Shown: one piece after another, positions 18,328 through 27,955 of the stretch
Position numbering within the stretch: the first letter of the stretch is position 1
How the letters are laid out: every line of letters begins with the position of its first letter
Assembly: GCA_026913215.1 (NCBI GenBank)
Contig: JAPTYK010000001.1
Span: 7,626,001 to 7,690,000, forward strand
Length of the DNA: 64,000 nucleotides
DNA from: Streptomyces diastatochromogenes
GTDB lineage: Bacteria > Actinomycetota > Actinomycetes > Streptomycetales > Streptomycetaceae
Reading direction: 5' to 3'
Notes under the pieces: model-generated
Databases searched by the model: none
The model's input: only the letters and a program-made list of their open reading frames with translations
Told to the model about the DNA's origin: nothing
Position numbers and translations under genes: made by a program

Positions 18328-18557
18328 CAGCCCCCGGCCGGCACCCCGGCCGGCGCCCCGGCCCCGCCCCGGCCCCGCCGCGGCCCGCCGGCCTCGCGGC
18401 GGCCGGGGCGAACCCCCATGATTTCCTCACGTTTTCGGTGTGAGTCCATCGCTGCTGAACGCACGGCAAGCGCATTCATACTGGAGCGCGAGGCGTGTCC
18501 GCGGGGAGGAGCCAGCCTTTCGGTCGGCTCCCGCTACCCCCAGGAGGTGTGCTGTCG

Positions 18558-19185
18558 GTGATCCCGCCCCGGAAGACTCCCCCTGCGCCTGCACCACTTG
18601 TGGTCCCTGTGCGAGGACACGGCGGTGGGCTGGGACGAGGAGGGCCAGGACCTGGTGCTCAGCGGCCCGCAGGGCACCGAGCGCATCGAGGCCCCCGCCA
18701 CCGTCGTGGCCGAGGCCCTGCACCGGATGGAACTGGGCCCCATCCGGCTCGCCAACCTGCTCCAGCCCAAGGACGACGCCCCCGCCGGCCAGGACAGCTA
18801 CACCACGGTGCTGTCGGTGCTCCGCAGCATCTCCCACCTGGTGATCAGAACCCTGTCCCTGGAAGACCTCAAGGGCCCGGTGCTCTCCGTCGTGCCCGCG
18901 GCCCGCACCGCCCGCTTCGCCCTGGCCATGGTGCCCCCGCAGCGCCGGGTGCGGCTGCGGACCGACGTGACCATCACGGTCCGCGGCAACGCGTTCCTGC
19001 TGCAATGCCACAGCCTGCAGCACCGGGTGGAGATCCACCGCCCCGAGGCGATGTGGGTGGTGTCCCTGCTGGCCTGGCCCACCACCCCCGACGCCCTGGT
19101 CGACGTCGCCCCGCTGCCCGCCGAACTGACCCTGGCGATCCTCGGCCACCTGGCCGGCGCCGGCATGACCGTGCCCGTGGGCTGA
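18558..19185 (+). CDS. free-standing SagB-type N-terminal domain protein
   Basis: About 210 residues. The pattern LRLHHLWSLCEDTAVGWDEEG ... ALHRMELGPIRLANLL ... GPVLSVVPAAR ... FLLQCHSLQHRVEIHRPEAMWVV resembles, from memory of the family, the N-terminal half of actinobacterial SagB-type (azoline) dehydrogenases, where it precedes the FMN nitroreductase domain. Here the frame stops at 19185 with no nitroreductase domain. The N-terminal frame needs two extra C (at cgccccgg and tccccctg) to reach GTG 18558, which has AGGAGG ten bases upstream. It probably binds a leader peptide or carrier for the YcaO protein nearby. Recognition is by pattern only. Confidence 0.6.
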
Positions 19186-19190
19186 ACGCC

Positions 19191-19799
19191 CTACACCAGC
19201 CAGCCCGACTCCCGGGCGATACGGATCGCGTCGACCCGGTTGCGCGCGTTCAGCTTCGCCACCACCGTGGTCAGATAGTTGCGCACCGTGCCCACCGACA
19301 GGTGCAGCTGCGCGGCCATCTCCTGCGGCTCCGAGCCCTGCGCCGCCATCTGCAGCACCTCGGTCTCCCGTATGGTCAGCGGGCTCTCGCTGCCGCCCCA
19401 GGCCGCCAGCGCCAGCTGCGGGTCGATCACCCGCTGCCCGGTCACCACCCGGCGCACCGCCTGCGCCAGATCACTGGGCGGAGCGTCCTTGAGCAAGAAC
19501 CCCGACACGTGCGCCGACATCGCCCGGCGCAGCGTCCCGGGACGCCCCAGACTGGTCAGGATCAGCGTCTTGCACCCCGGCAGCCGCTCGTGCAGCAGCT
19601 CGGCCGCGCTCAGCCCGTCCATCCCGGGCAGATCGATGTCGATGATCGCCACGTCCGGCCGGTGCTCACGGGCCAGGCCCAGGATCTGGTCACCGCGCTC
19701 CAGCTCGGCGACCACCTCCAGGTCGTCCTCCAGATTGAGCAGAGCCACCAGCGCGCCCCGGACCATGTGCATGTCTTCGGCCAGCAGGATCCGAATCAT
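19191..19799 (-). CDS. NarL/DesR-type response regulator
   Basis: 202 residues: receiver domain with phosphoacceptor Asp54 in AIIDIDLPGMDGL and Thr/Lys positions LILTS and FLLKDAP, then a LuxR-type helix-turn-helix (LTIRETEVLQMAAQG ... LSVGTVRNYLTTVVAKL). ATG 19799. It is encoded just downstream of a DesK-like kinase, the standard order. It converges tail to tail with the SagB-like gene and may control the RiPP-like block or the whole cluster. Confidence 0.95.
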   Translation of the reverse strand: MIRILLAEDMHMVRGALVALLNLEDDLEVVAELERGDQILGLAREHRPDVAIIDIDLPGMDGLSAAELLHERLPGCKTLILTSLGRPGTLRRAMSAHVSGFLLKDAPPSDLAQAVRRVVTGQRVIDPQLALAAWGGSESPLTIRETEVLQMAAQGSEPQEMAAQLHLSVGTVRNYLTTVVAKLNARNRVDAIRIARESGWLV

Positions 19800-19908
19800 C
19801 GTCGCCGTCCACCGTCTCTTCCACTCACCAGAATCTTGCCGGATCCCGCCCGCCGCGCCCCCGCCCGCCGGCCTCGCCCCGACGCCGCGGGGTCACGGCC
19901 GCGGCCGC

Positions 19909-21159
19909 CTACGCTACGTCCTCCACCCGGCCGCAGCCGCGTTCTTCACCCACGATCACGCCCGCGGGCCGCTCCTCGGCCCGCGCCCGGCCCATCGGCG
20001 TCTCGGCCGTGAGCCGGAACAGGTCGGTGTCGGAGTCGTCCGGCAGCCGCTGCGCGACCAGCCGGCCGCCGATGTCCTCAAGACGCCGCTCCAGATTGCC
20101 CAGACCGCTGCCGCTGTGCGGCGAACGCAGCTGGGAGCCCACCAGGCCGTCGTTGACGATCGCCAGCCGCACCGTGTCCCCCTCCACACGGGCGGAGATC
20201 CAGCACCGCGAGGCCTTGGAATGCCGCAGCAGATTCGTCACGCCCTCCCGCAGCACCGTGGCCAGCACCGTCGAGGTCACCAGCCCCAGCCGCTCCAGGC
20301 CGTCCTGCACGTCGACCGTCACCTCGACGTCCGCGGCCGCCAACACCGACTCGGCGGACGCCAGTTCGGACACCAGCGACATCTCCCGGTACCCGCTGGC
20401 GACCCGGCGCACATCGGCCAGGGCCTGCCGGGAGATGTCCAGGACCTCGTCGACCTCCTCGCACGCCCGGTGCGGATTGGTCGGAATCAGACGCCGTATC
20501 AGCTCGCTCTTGAGCGTCACCGCCGACAGGCTGTACCCCAGCAGATCGTGCAGGTCCCGGGAGAAGCGCAACTGCTCGTTGCTCACGGCCAGCCGCGCCA
20601 GATCGGCCCGCGCCTTGTGCAGCTGGTCGACCAGACTCGTCAGCCGGCTCAGACCGTAGACGACCAGACCCGTCAGCGCGGTCGTCTGCACCAGATACAC
20701 CGTGTCGATGGCCCCGCGCTCGTACACCACCCCGGGCACCACCATGCTCAGCGCCGTCAGCCCGTACAGCGTCCAGCCCGCCGCCGGCCGCAGCAACAGC
20801 AGCAGCGACCCGGCGAAGAACCCCGCCATCGCACCCCAGAACGCCCCGAACCAGACCAGCGGCAGGTAGGACAGCACCGCCTGGGCCGCCAGCGTCAGCA
20901 CCCTGGTGCGCAGCCGGGCCCGGGACATGCCGGGCGAGGAGTGCACGAGTTGTAACAGGAACACCAGCAGCAGACAGACCACCGCGCGGGTCAGGTCGTA
21001 GGCGCCGAGCGACTGGGAAAGGATGTTGAGGAGCGTGATGCCCAGATAACAGGCCAGCGCGGCCAGCAGAACGCCCCGGGCGGTCCGGGTGGCGACGCTC
21101 CCGTAGTCCTGCGATGGGCTGGCCTGCGATGGGAACCTGTCCGGACCGGTGCCGTCCAT
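19909..21159 (-). CDS. DesK/NarX-type sensor histidine kinase
   Basis: 416 residues. Five or six membrane segments fill residues about 28-170. HisKA_3 phosphoacceptor His204 is in FSRDLHDLLGYSLSAVTLKSEL; the ATPase part has REGVTNLLRHSKA (N box) and GSGLGNLERRLEDIGG (G box). ATG 21159 has GGAG seven bases upstream. It lies 110 bases before its partner response regulator. The signal is unknown; membrane sensing by this subfamily suggests envelope or product stress. Confidence 0.94.
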   Translation of the reverse strand: MDGTGPDRFPSQASPSQDYGSVATRTARGVLLAALACYLGITLLNILSQSLGAYDLTRAVVCLLLVFLLQLVHSSPGMSRARLRTRVLTLAAQAVLSYLPLVWFGAFWGAMAGFFAGSLLLLLRPAAGWTLYGLTALSMVVPGVVYERGAIDTVYLVQTTALTGLVVYGLSRLTSLVDQLHKARADLARLAVSNEQLRFSRDLHDLLGYSLSAVTLKSELIRRLIPTNPHRACEEVDEVLDISRQALADVRRVASGYREMSLVSELASAESVLAAADVEVTVDVQDGLERLGLVTSTVLATVLREGVTNLLRHSKASRCWISARVEGDTVRLAIVNDGLVGSQLRSPHSGSGLGNLERRLEDIGGRLVAQRLPDDSDTDLFRLTAETPMGRARAEERPAGVIVGEERGCGRVEDVA

Positions 21160-21377
21160 CTCTTGTCTCCCAGCTCCCCTCGTGGCTCGACGACAATTCG
21201 AACAACCGGGCCACATTCTAAGCAGGTTGGCTGAATGCGCGGTGGTGATCTTCGGGACCGGACATGTCCCCGCGCCGTCGCCCCGCCGGCCCCCTCCGAC
21301 CTGCCGCGCGAGACGCCCGGCGGCCCCGGCGGCGGCCGGCCCGCCCTGGGCGCACCGGCCGCCGCGCACCGCGGGCG

Positions 21378-23661
21378 TCACACGAACAACGGGATCGGAT
21401 TGAGGTTCTCGTAGGGGTGGGAGCCGACAGCCGGCCGAGCGCGACCGGCACGTCGAACAGCCGGCCCGGCGCGTAGCGCGCCCAGAAGTGCCGCAGCCCC
21501 GGCACGATCACCTTCACCACCGGCAGGCCCACGTCCGGCCGGGTCTGGTCCAGCACCAGCAGTTCCATACCCTTGGCGGCCACCAGCGCGGTGACGGCCT
21601 CCACGTCGTCGAGGAGATCGTCGCGCCGCACGTGCTCCCAGTCCCCGGGAGTCCGCGGCCGCACGGACGGATCGGGCGCCAGATACGGCTGGTTGGCCAC
21701 CGTCGCCTGCCGCCACCAGCGCACCGGCAGCGCGTCGGTGATGCCGTAACCGCCGCCGGGCCGGTCCCTGCTCACCGCCGGCAGCAGCTGCCCCGTCTCG
21801 GTCAGCGCCCGGCGCAGCGCGACCGCCGGGTCGAAGTGCGCGCCGAAACCGAAGACGATGTCCTCACTGGGGCCCCGGTGCGCCGGGACACCGCCACGAC
21901 CGCCGGAATCCCCAGTCCGAGGTGAGGTCCAGCGCCCACAGGTCCCGGCCCATCCTGCGGTACCCCTCGCGCAGCCGCCCGATGTACGGCTCGCCGAACG
22001 CGTCCAGGTCGATCCCCGGCTGCCGGGTGCGGTTGTACCACCACAGGGCGACCGCGTCGCGCTCCACCAGCTCCATGAACCCCTGCAGCAGGGCGTCCTC
22101 CGGACTGCTGCCCGCCGCGTTGCCGTTGGAGTCCGCGTACGGCCCCGGCGCGCCGGGGGTGGAGGTGAAGTACAGCATCGAGGTCGGCAGCAGCCGCTGG
22201 CGCCGCCCGGTCAGCGACCACACCGGCGTCCACTCCACCGGCCTCTCCGCGTCGAAGGGCTCGGGCACGTGGTGGAACGGCGAGCCCGAGCGGTTCCACC
22301 GCTCCCGGTCGCGGAACTGCTCCTCGGCGTACAGCTGGCAGGCGTTGGGGTGCAGCGCCGGCTCGCCCAGCGCGCGCAGGGTGTCCACCACGACCGGCTC
22401 GTCCCCGTGCCGGGTGCCGCAGTAGCGCTCCACCGCCTCGCACAGCGCGCTGGTACGGGCCTCGGTGTCGGTCAGGCCCTTGCCGCCGCTCTGCGCACGC
22501 AGGCCCGCAGGACCGCGCTCGCGCATCGCCAGGTTGTGCCCCGACACATAGGTGGTGGCGAACTCCGGCGCACCGGGGGAGGGTTCGAGGACCGGGACGA
22601 TCCCGGTGATCGGGCTGACCAGGTGCGCGTGACGCCTCAGCAGCTGGTCGGGGCTCAGCGCCCGGTCCCCGCCGCCCTGCCCGGCCTTGGTCCGCGACAC
22701 CGGCACGAACGGAGCCCACACCCGCCGCCCGGTCAGACCGGGCTCGCCGCAGGAGGGGCACTGGGGGATCCGGGACACCGCGTGCACCCGGGTGCGCAGG
22801 TTCAGGGTGTCCACCGTGCGCAGCGCGCCCTGATCGGCGTACCGCAGCCCGGCCAGCCACTTGGCCGCCTCCAGCACCGCGCTCTGCGCCGCCATCACCC
22901 GCCCGGCCGACAGCGAGGCGATCGGCCGCACCAGCGGCCGGTCCAGGCCCAGGGCCTGCTGCAGCGGCCCCTCGTACCCGCGGTGCTGCTCCAGCCGGTA
23001 GGCCAGACACGACCAGCACGGCCCCTCGCCCGGCCGGAAGAACGGACCGATCCACGGCTCGTAGCCGCACAGCCGGGTCAGCAGCCACGGCTGGCCCGCC
23101 GCCCGGTGCTCGGCGTCGACCCGCTCCAGCTCGGGGGAGAGGTAGTCGTCGCACAGCACCAGCGTCAGGTCGGTGTCCGACTCGGTCACCGACAGACCGG
23201 ACTCCGCGCTGGCCGCCAGCACCGGCCCGGCGTCCACATCGCCCAGCGGCAGGATCCGCAGCCGGGAACAGTCCAGGCCCGCCGCGCCCGGGCCCCGTCC
23301 AGCCCGGCCAGGTCCCAGTACGCCTCGGCGACCGGGTCGGTGCCCGCCGCCAGACCGGGATGGCGAAGCGCAGCAGCCCCGCCTCGCCGAGCAGCCGCAG
23401 CCCGTCCTCGGTCTCCTCGGCGCTCAGCGCCGGCGAGGCGGCGCGCAGCACCTCGGCGACCGACCGGGAACCGTCGAGCAGCGGAACCAGCACATCGGCC
23501 AGGACACCGTGCAGGGTGGTCACGCCCTGGCGGGAGACCAGATACGTCGCCTCACCCGGGACGGTCGCCGGACGCAGATGACGCCGGAAACCCACCAGCG
23601 CCGAACCCTCGCGCAGCGCGGCCCGTGCGGATTTCCAGGGAACGGACGGCTCAGAGGTCAT
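21378..23661 (-). CDS. fused E1-like/YcaO cyclodehydratase (TOMM type)
   Basis: About 760 residues once three frames are joined, the normal size for fused C-D proteins. The N-terminal RRE/Ocin-ThiF-like half (LVGFRRHLRPATVPGEATYLVSR) carries two zinc CxxC pairs (CWSC and CPSC). The YcaO half has the ATP site SGGKGLTDTEARTSA, EAVERYCGT, ELVERDAVALWW, and the C-terminus PVVKVIVPGLRHFW ... ENLNPIPLFV with the Pro-rich tail expected of YcaO cyclodehydratases. Breaks near 23290, 21910 and 21425; the one at 21910 is at a C4 run. Such enzymes use ATP to convert Cys, Ser or Thr of a precursor peptide to azolines. Its start overlaps the 84-residue ORF (ATGA). Confidence 0.9.
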
Positions 23662-23912
23662 ATCCAGGTCCCCGCGACCGCGTCACCCTCGACGGACGCG
23701 GAGACCGGGGCGGGGAGAGGCGCGCGGGGGCGGGCGGCGCACAGCGTGAACGCCGCCGCGCCCGGCGCCGCCGGGACGGGGCCGGCGCACAGCGTGAACA
23801 GCACCGTGGAGCCGACGGTGTGGTCCGTGCGTTCGACCACGAGGAGCGGACGGGCGGGAAATGCCTCGGTGAGGCGTGCCGAAAGAGGGGCGAGGGCACT
23901 GGCGTGGCTCAT
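23658..23912 (-). CDS. 84-residue ORF coupled to the YcaO gene, candidate precursor or partner
   Basis: Third codon positions are mostly G or C in this frame, supporting it over the two rival frames. It ends in an ATGA overlap with the cyclodehydratase start, so translation is coupled. The sequence has an ordinary N-terminus (MSHASALAPLSARLTEAF) and a C-terminal half with a near-duplicate FTLCA (FTLCAGPVPAAPG, then FTLCAARPRAP) plus further Ser and Thr. A leader plus a Cys/Thr-containing core would fit a TOMM precursor, but the core is not as Cys/Ser/Thr-rich as usual; a small binding partner is equally possible. No family recognised. Confidence 0.55.
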   Translation of the reverse strand: MSHASALAPLSARLTEAFPARPLLVVERTDHTVGSTVLFTLCAGPVPAAPGAAAFTLCAARPRAPLPAPVSASVEGDAVAGTWI

Positions 23913-23998
23913 CGGAGATGATCCTCACTGACGTGGTCGGCGTTGTGCTCCAATGGCCGGGATTCTTCGCGAGTCAGTCAGGTCGCGGACAGTGTCGC

Positions 23999-24019
23999 CT
24001 TCACCGGAGGCGGGTGAAG
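23999..24019. terminator. short hairpin between rmlB and the YcaO unit
   Basis: CTTCACC pairs with GGTGAAG over a seven-base loop, followed on the + strand by TTCTC. It lies between the end of rmlB (leftward, stop at 24027) and the leftward 84-residue ORF, and may end the sugar transcript. The rest of this 114-base gap shows no other clear signal. Confidence 0.45.
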
Positions 24020-24026
24020 TTCTCAC

Positions 24027-25028
24027 TCAACCGGAGGCGCCACCTCCGTCGGCCGCCTCCTTGAGCGGCTCCCACCACGCCCGGTTGTCCCTGTACCACT
24101 GAACGGTTTCGGCCAACCCCTCCTCGAACCCCTTCCGTGGCTTGTACCCGAGCTCCTCACGGATCTTCGTGCAGTCCACCGAGTAACGCCGGTCGTGGCC
24201 CTTGCGGTCCGCGACGTACTCCACGCTCTCCTCCCAGCTCGCCCCGCACGCCGCGAGCAGCATCGCGGTCAGCTCCCGGTTCGACAGCTCCGTCCCGCCC
24301 CCGATGTTGTAGACCTCACCGGCACGGCCCCGGGTGCGGACCAGTTCGATGCCCCGCACATGGTCGTCGATGTGCAGCCAGTCACGGACATTGCCCCCGT
24401 CGCCGTACAGCGGCACCTTCCCGCCGTCCAGCAGGTTGGTCACGAACCGCGGGATCAGCTTCTCCGGGAAATGGTGGTGACCGTAATTGTTCGAACACCG
24501 GGTCACCCGCACGTCCAGACCGTGCGTACGGTGGTACGACAGCGCGATCAGATCGCTCGACGCCTTCGAGGAGGAGTACGGCGAGTTCGGGCTCAGCGGA
24601 TCGGTCTCGGGCCACGAGCCCTCCTCGATCGACCCGTACACCTCGTCGGTCGACACGTGCACGAACACCTCCACGCCCGCCCGGTGCGCCGCGTCGACGA
24701 GCGTGTGCGTGCCGACCACGTTGGTGCGCACGAACTCAGCGCCCCCGTCGATCGACCGGTCGACGTGCGACTCCGCGGCGAAGTGCACCACCTGGGCGTG
24801 CTCGGCCATCAGCTTGTCGACCAGCTCGGGATCGCAGATGTCACCCTGCACGAAGGAGAAGTCCGGGTGCGCCCGCACCTCGTCGAGGTTGGCGGGATTG
24901 CCCGCGTACGTCAGCTTGTCCAGGACGGTGATCGACACGTCCCCCGGACCGTCGGGGCCCAGCACCGTGCGCACGTAGTGCGAGCCGATGAAACCGGCGC
25001 CGCCGGTCACCAGAACACGAGTGGTCAT
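24027..25028 (-). CDS. rmlB: dTDP-glucose 4,6-dehydratase
   Basis: 333 intact residues. NAD site VTGGAGFIGSHYV at the N-terminus; catalytic TDEVYG and YSSSKASSDL (Tyr-x3-Lys); substrate-site SNNYGHHHFPEKLIPR. ATG 25028 is preferred to GTG 25046 because AGGAG lies eight bases upstream. It makes dTDP-4-keto-6-deoxyglucose from the product of RmlA, whose gene ends 14 bases upstream in the same transcript. It supplies the deoxysugar genes at 31.7-36.6 kb. Confidence 0.97.
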   Translation of the reverse strand: MTTRVLVTGGAGFIGSHYVRTVLGPDGPGDVSITVLDKLTYAGNPANLDEVRAHPDFSFVQGDICDPELVDKLMAEHAQVVHFAAESHVDRSIDGGAEFVRTNVVGTHTLVDAAHRAGVEVFVHVSTDEVYGSIEEGSWPETDPLSPNSPYSSSKASSDLIALSYHRTHGLDVRVTRCSNNYGHHHFPEKLIPRFVTNLLDGGKVPLYGDGGNVRDWLHIDDHVRGIELVRTRGRAGEVYNIGGGTELSNRELTAMLLAACGASWEESVEYVADRKGHDRRYSVDCTKIREELGYKPRKGFEEGLAETVQWYRDNRAWWEPLKEAADGGGASG

Positions 25029-25042
25029 GACAGGATCTCCTC

Positions 25043-25937
25043 TCACGCCACGTGGGCGGTCGGTATCGTACGGCGGCGCTGGGAGACCTCGGTGACATAG
25101 GCGCCGTACGCCGTGCCCGCCATCTCCTCACCCAGGCGCCGGCACTGCTCGGCGGTGATGAACCCCGGTTGAGCGCCACCTCCTCGACACAGGCGATCCA
25201 CTCGCCCTGCCGCTGCTCGACCAGCTGGACGTACTGCGCCGCCTGCAGCAGCGAGTCGTGGGTGCCCATGTCCAGCCAGGCGAAACCACGGCCCAGCTCC
25301 GTCATCCGGGCCCGGCCCTGCGCCAGGTAGGCGAGGTTCACATCGGTGATCTCCAGCTCGCCGCGCGCCGAGGGGGAGAGGTTCTTGGCGATCCCCACCA
25401 CGTCGTTGTCGTAGAGGTACAGCCCGGTCACCGCGATGTTGGACCGCGGCTCGGCCGGCTTCTCCTCCAGCGACAGCAGCCGGCCGTCGAGGTCCATCTC
25501 CCCGATCCCGTACCGGTGCGGATCGGAGACCCGGTAGCCGAACAGGTGCGCGCCGTCCAGCCGGCGCAGCGCGTCGTCCAGCAGCAGCGAGAACCGCGGC
25601 CCGTGGAAGATGTTGTCGCCCAGCACCAGCGCGACCTGGTCGTCCTCGATGAAGTCGGCGCCGATGACCAGGGCCTCGGCGATGCCGCGCGGCTGGTCCT
25701 GCTCGGCGTAGGAGAGGTTCAGACCCAGCCGGGAACCGTCCCCCAGCAGGGTGCGGAAACTGTCCGAGTGGTCCCGGGAGGAGATCACCAGGATGTCGCG
25801 GATGCCGGCCAGCATCAGCACGGACAGCGGGTAGTAGATCATCGGCTTGTCGTAGACCGGCAGGATCTGTTTGGACAGCGCACCGGTCAGCGGGCGCAGC
25901 CGGTGCCGCTGCCGCCGGCGAGGATGATGCCCTTCAT
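25043..25937 (-). CDS. rmlA: glucose-1-phosphate thymidylyltransferase
   Basis: About 298 residues after repair. MKGIILAGGSGTRLRPLT is split by a one-base loss near 25905; the core then reads SKQILPVYDKPMIYYPLSVLM, LVLGDNIFHG and AWLDMGTHDSLLQA. A second break near 25170 is at a four-G run. ATG 25937 follows AAGGAAAG. It makes dTDP-glucose, the entry to deoxysugar synthesis. Confidence 0.95.
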
Positions 25938-26365
25938 CTGAACTTTCCTTACGTCGATGGTGAGTGGAATCCGGTCGCCCGGCGAGATCGGCCACGCCCC
26001 GCCGGGGCGCCGGACGCGACGGCCGGGCCGGGCCCCTGCCGCCGCCGGCCGGATCCCGGCCCGCGCCCGGCGGCGCAACCGCACGGCCCGCACCTCCCGG
26101 CTCGCCGCCCCGGCCGCCGGCGCCTGCCCGACTCCTGCCCGCCGATGGTGCTGCGCGGCGATCGAGGGCGGACGGAGAGGCGGCGGAGAGGCACTGGAGG
26201 CGCCCGCGCCCGCCGCCCGCGGCCCCGGCTCGACCGGCACTTGAGTCCGCCTGCCTAGCCTCGGCCCGATGCCCTGCGCGTGCGCGTCGGGCCGGCGCTC
26301 CGTCGCCGACCACGCGACGGAGGCCCGTTGCCCCCTCCATGGTGAAGTCGGAAGGAAATCCCTGA
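25938..26365. promoter_or_regulatory. divergent rmlA / MFS intergenic region with SARP-type box
   Basis: No gene is supported in these 428 bases. Rightward box at 26228-26261: GCTCGAC, CGGC, ACTTGAG, nine bases, then TAGCCT at 26256-26261. Its reverse (ACTCAAG, TGCC, GGTCGAG) also fits, so it may serve rmlA as well. The remainder is very GC-rich without a clear structure. Confidence 0.5.
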
Positions 26366-27841
26366 ATGAGTACTGACAAGCTCGCCGCCGCCGGCGACGC
26401 GGCCGGGGGAGGGAAGTCCCCGGGCGTGGCCACCCTGATCACGGCCCTGGCCACCTTCATGGCGGGGCTCGACAACCTGGTGGTCCTCGTCGCGCTGCCC
26501 ACCATCAGGGACGAGCTCGGCGGCAGCCTGGAAGACCTGGAATGGACGGTGAACGCCTACACCCTGTCCTTCGCCGTCCTGATGATGTTCGGCGCCGCCC
26601 TCGGCGACCGCTTCGGCCGCCGCCGGGTGTTCATGGCCGGCCTGCTGGTGTTCACCGCCGCCTCCGCCGCGGCCGCCATGGCACCGGGCATCGGCGAACT
26701 GATCGCCGCCCGCGTCGTCCAGGGCGCCGGCGCCGCCGCCGTCATGCCGCTCTCCCTCACCCTGCTCACCAGCGCCGTCCCCGCCGCCAAGCGCGGCGCC
26801 GCCCTCGGCATCTACAGCGCGGTCGGCGGACTGGCCATCGCCGGCGGCCCCCTGGTGGGCGGACTGGTCACCCAGCACCTGAACTGGACGTGGATCTTCT
26901 GGATCAACGTGCCGGTGGGCCTGCTCCTCATCCCGGCCGCCTGGCGCGGCCTGGCCGAGAGCCGCGGCCCCAACAACCGCCTGGACGCCCCGGGCACCCT
27001 CCTGGTCAGCCTCGGCATCCTCGGCATCGTCTACGGCCTGATCCGCGCCAACGGCCACGACGGCTGGGGCGCCCCGACGGTCGCCGGCCCCATGATCGCC
27101 GGCGTCGTACTGGTCGCCCTGTTCGTCCTGTGGGAACAGCGCAGCAGCGCCCCCATGCTGCCCATGCGCATGTTCCGCAACCGGGCCTTCAGCGCCGTCA
27201 ACGCCGGCGGCCTGCTGCAGGCCTTCGGCATGTACGGCGTGGTCTTCCTCATCACCCAGTTCATGCAGAACATCCAGCACATGTCGCCGACCGAGGCGGG
27301 CGTGCGGATGCTGCCCTGGACGGCGATGCCGCTGCTGATCGCGCCCGTCGCGGGCATCCTGTCGGACAAGGTCGGCGGACGGCCCGTCGCGGTCGTCGGC
27401 CTCGCGCTGCTCGCCGCCGGATTCGCCTACTGGGCCCTGGTGATGAGCCCCGACTCCTCCTACACCGAGCAGCTGCCCGGCTACCTCCTGGGCGGCGTGG
27501 GCGTGGCCTGCTTCTTCGCCCCGCTCATCAACCTGACGATGAGCTCCGTCGACGAGAGCGAACAGGGCATCGCCTCCGGTTCGACCTCCGCCATGCGCGA
27601 ACTGGGCGCGGCACTCGGCGTCGCCGTCCTGACCAGCGTCTTCACCCACAACGGCGGCTACGGATCGGGCGCTAGCTTCGTCGACGGCTTCGTCCCCGCC
27701 CTGTGGGTCGGCGCGGCGGCCATGGCGCTCGCCGCGATCGTGATGCTCTTCGCCGCCCGCACCACCGGCGCGCAGCCGCAACAGCCCGCCGAAGGCGAGC
27801 CGGAGCACGCACAGCCCCACGCCGAGCCCGCCACCCGCTGA
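26366..27841 (+). CDS. MFS drug/metabolite exporter, DHA2 (EmrB/QacA) family
   Basis: 491 intact residues with about 14 hydrophobic segments. Family motifs: LDNLVVLVALPTI in the first helix, GALGDRFGRRRVFMAG-like GDRFGRRRVFMAGLLV (motif A), and GSALGIYSAVGGLAIAGGPLVGG-like GGPLVGGLVTQHLNW (motif C). GGAAGG lies before ATG 26366. It probably exports the finished glycoside and gives self-resistance. A perfect hairpin follows the stop. Confidence 0.95.
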   Translation: MSTDKLAAAGDAAGGGKSPGVATLITALATFMAGLDNLVVLVALPTIRDELGGSLEDLEWTVNAYTLSFAVLMMFGAALGDRFGRRRVFMAGLLVFTAASAAAAMAPGIGELIAARVVQGAGAAAVMPLSLTLLTSAVPAAKRGAALGIYSAVGGLAIAGGPLVGGLVTQHLNWTWIFWINVPVGLLLIPAAWRGLAESRGPNNRLDAPGTLLVSLGILGIVYGLIRANGHDGWGAPTVAGPMIAGVVLVALFVLWEQRSSAPMLPMRMFRNRAFSAVNAGGLLQAFGMYGVVFLITQFMQNIQHMSPTEAGVRMLPWTAMPLLIAPVAGILSDKVGGRPVAVVGLALLAAGFAYWALVMSPDSSYTEQLPGYLLGGVGVACFFAPLINLTMSSVDESEQGIASGSTSAMRELGAALGVAVLTSVFTHNGGYGSGASFVDGFVPALWVGAAAMALAAIVMLFAARTTGAQPQQPAEGEPEHAQPHAEPATR

Positions 27842-27859
27842 CACCCCTCCGCACCCCGG

Positions 27860-27897
27860 CCCGCGGCCCGGCGCGACGCCTCGCGCCGGGCCGCGGG
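27860..27897 (+). terminator. perfect 16-bp hairpin after the MFS gene
   Basis: CCCGCGGCCCGGCGCG, loop acgcct, CGCGCCGGGCCGCGGG. There is no T run, so it may act as an attenuator or mRNA 3-prime barrier between the exporter and glycosyltransferase genes. Confidence 0.6.
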
Positions 27898-27955
27898 AAC
27901 ACGGCATCGCCCCCACCCCGTCTCATCACGCCCCGGCAGAAAGGCCGCGCACGAC

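Noticed and set aside
21160..21240. SARP-type box before the histidine kinase gene
   Set aside because: TTCGAAT and GTCGAGC are 11 bp apart on the - strand, but no -10-like hexamer follows at the expected spacing.
23651..23928. Rival frames for the ORF upstream of the YcaO gene
   Set aside because: The other two frames are Arg/Ser/Pro-rich and lack the ATGA coupling and GC-rich third positions of the 23658-23912 frame.
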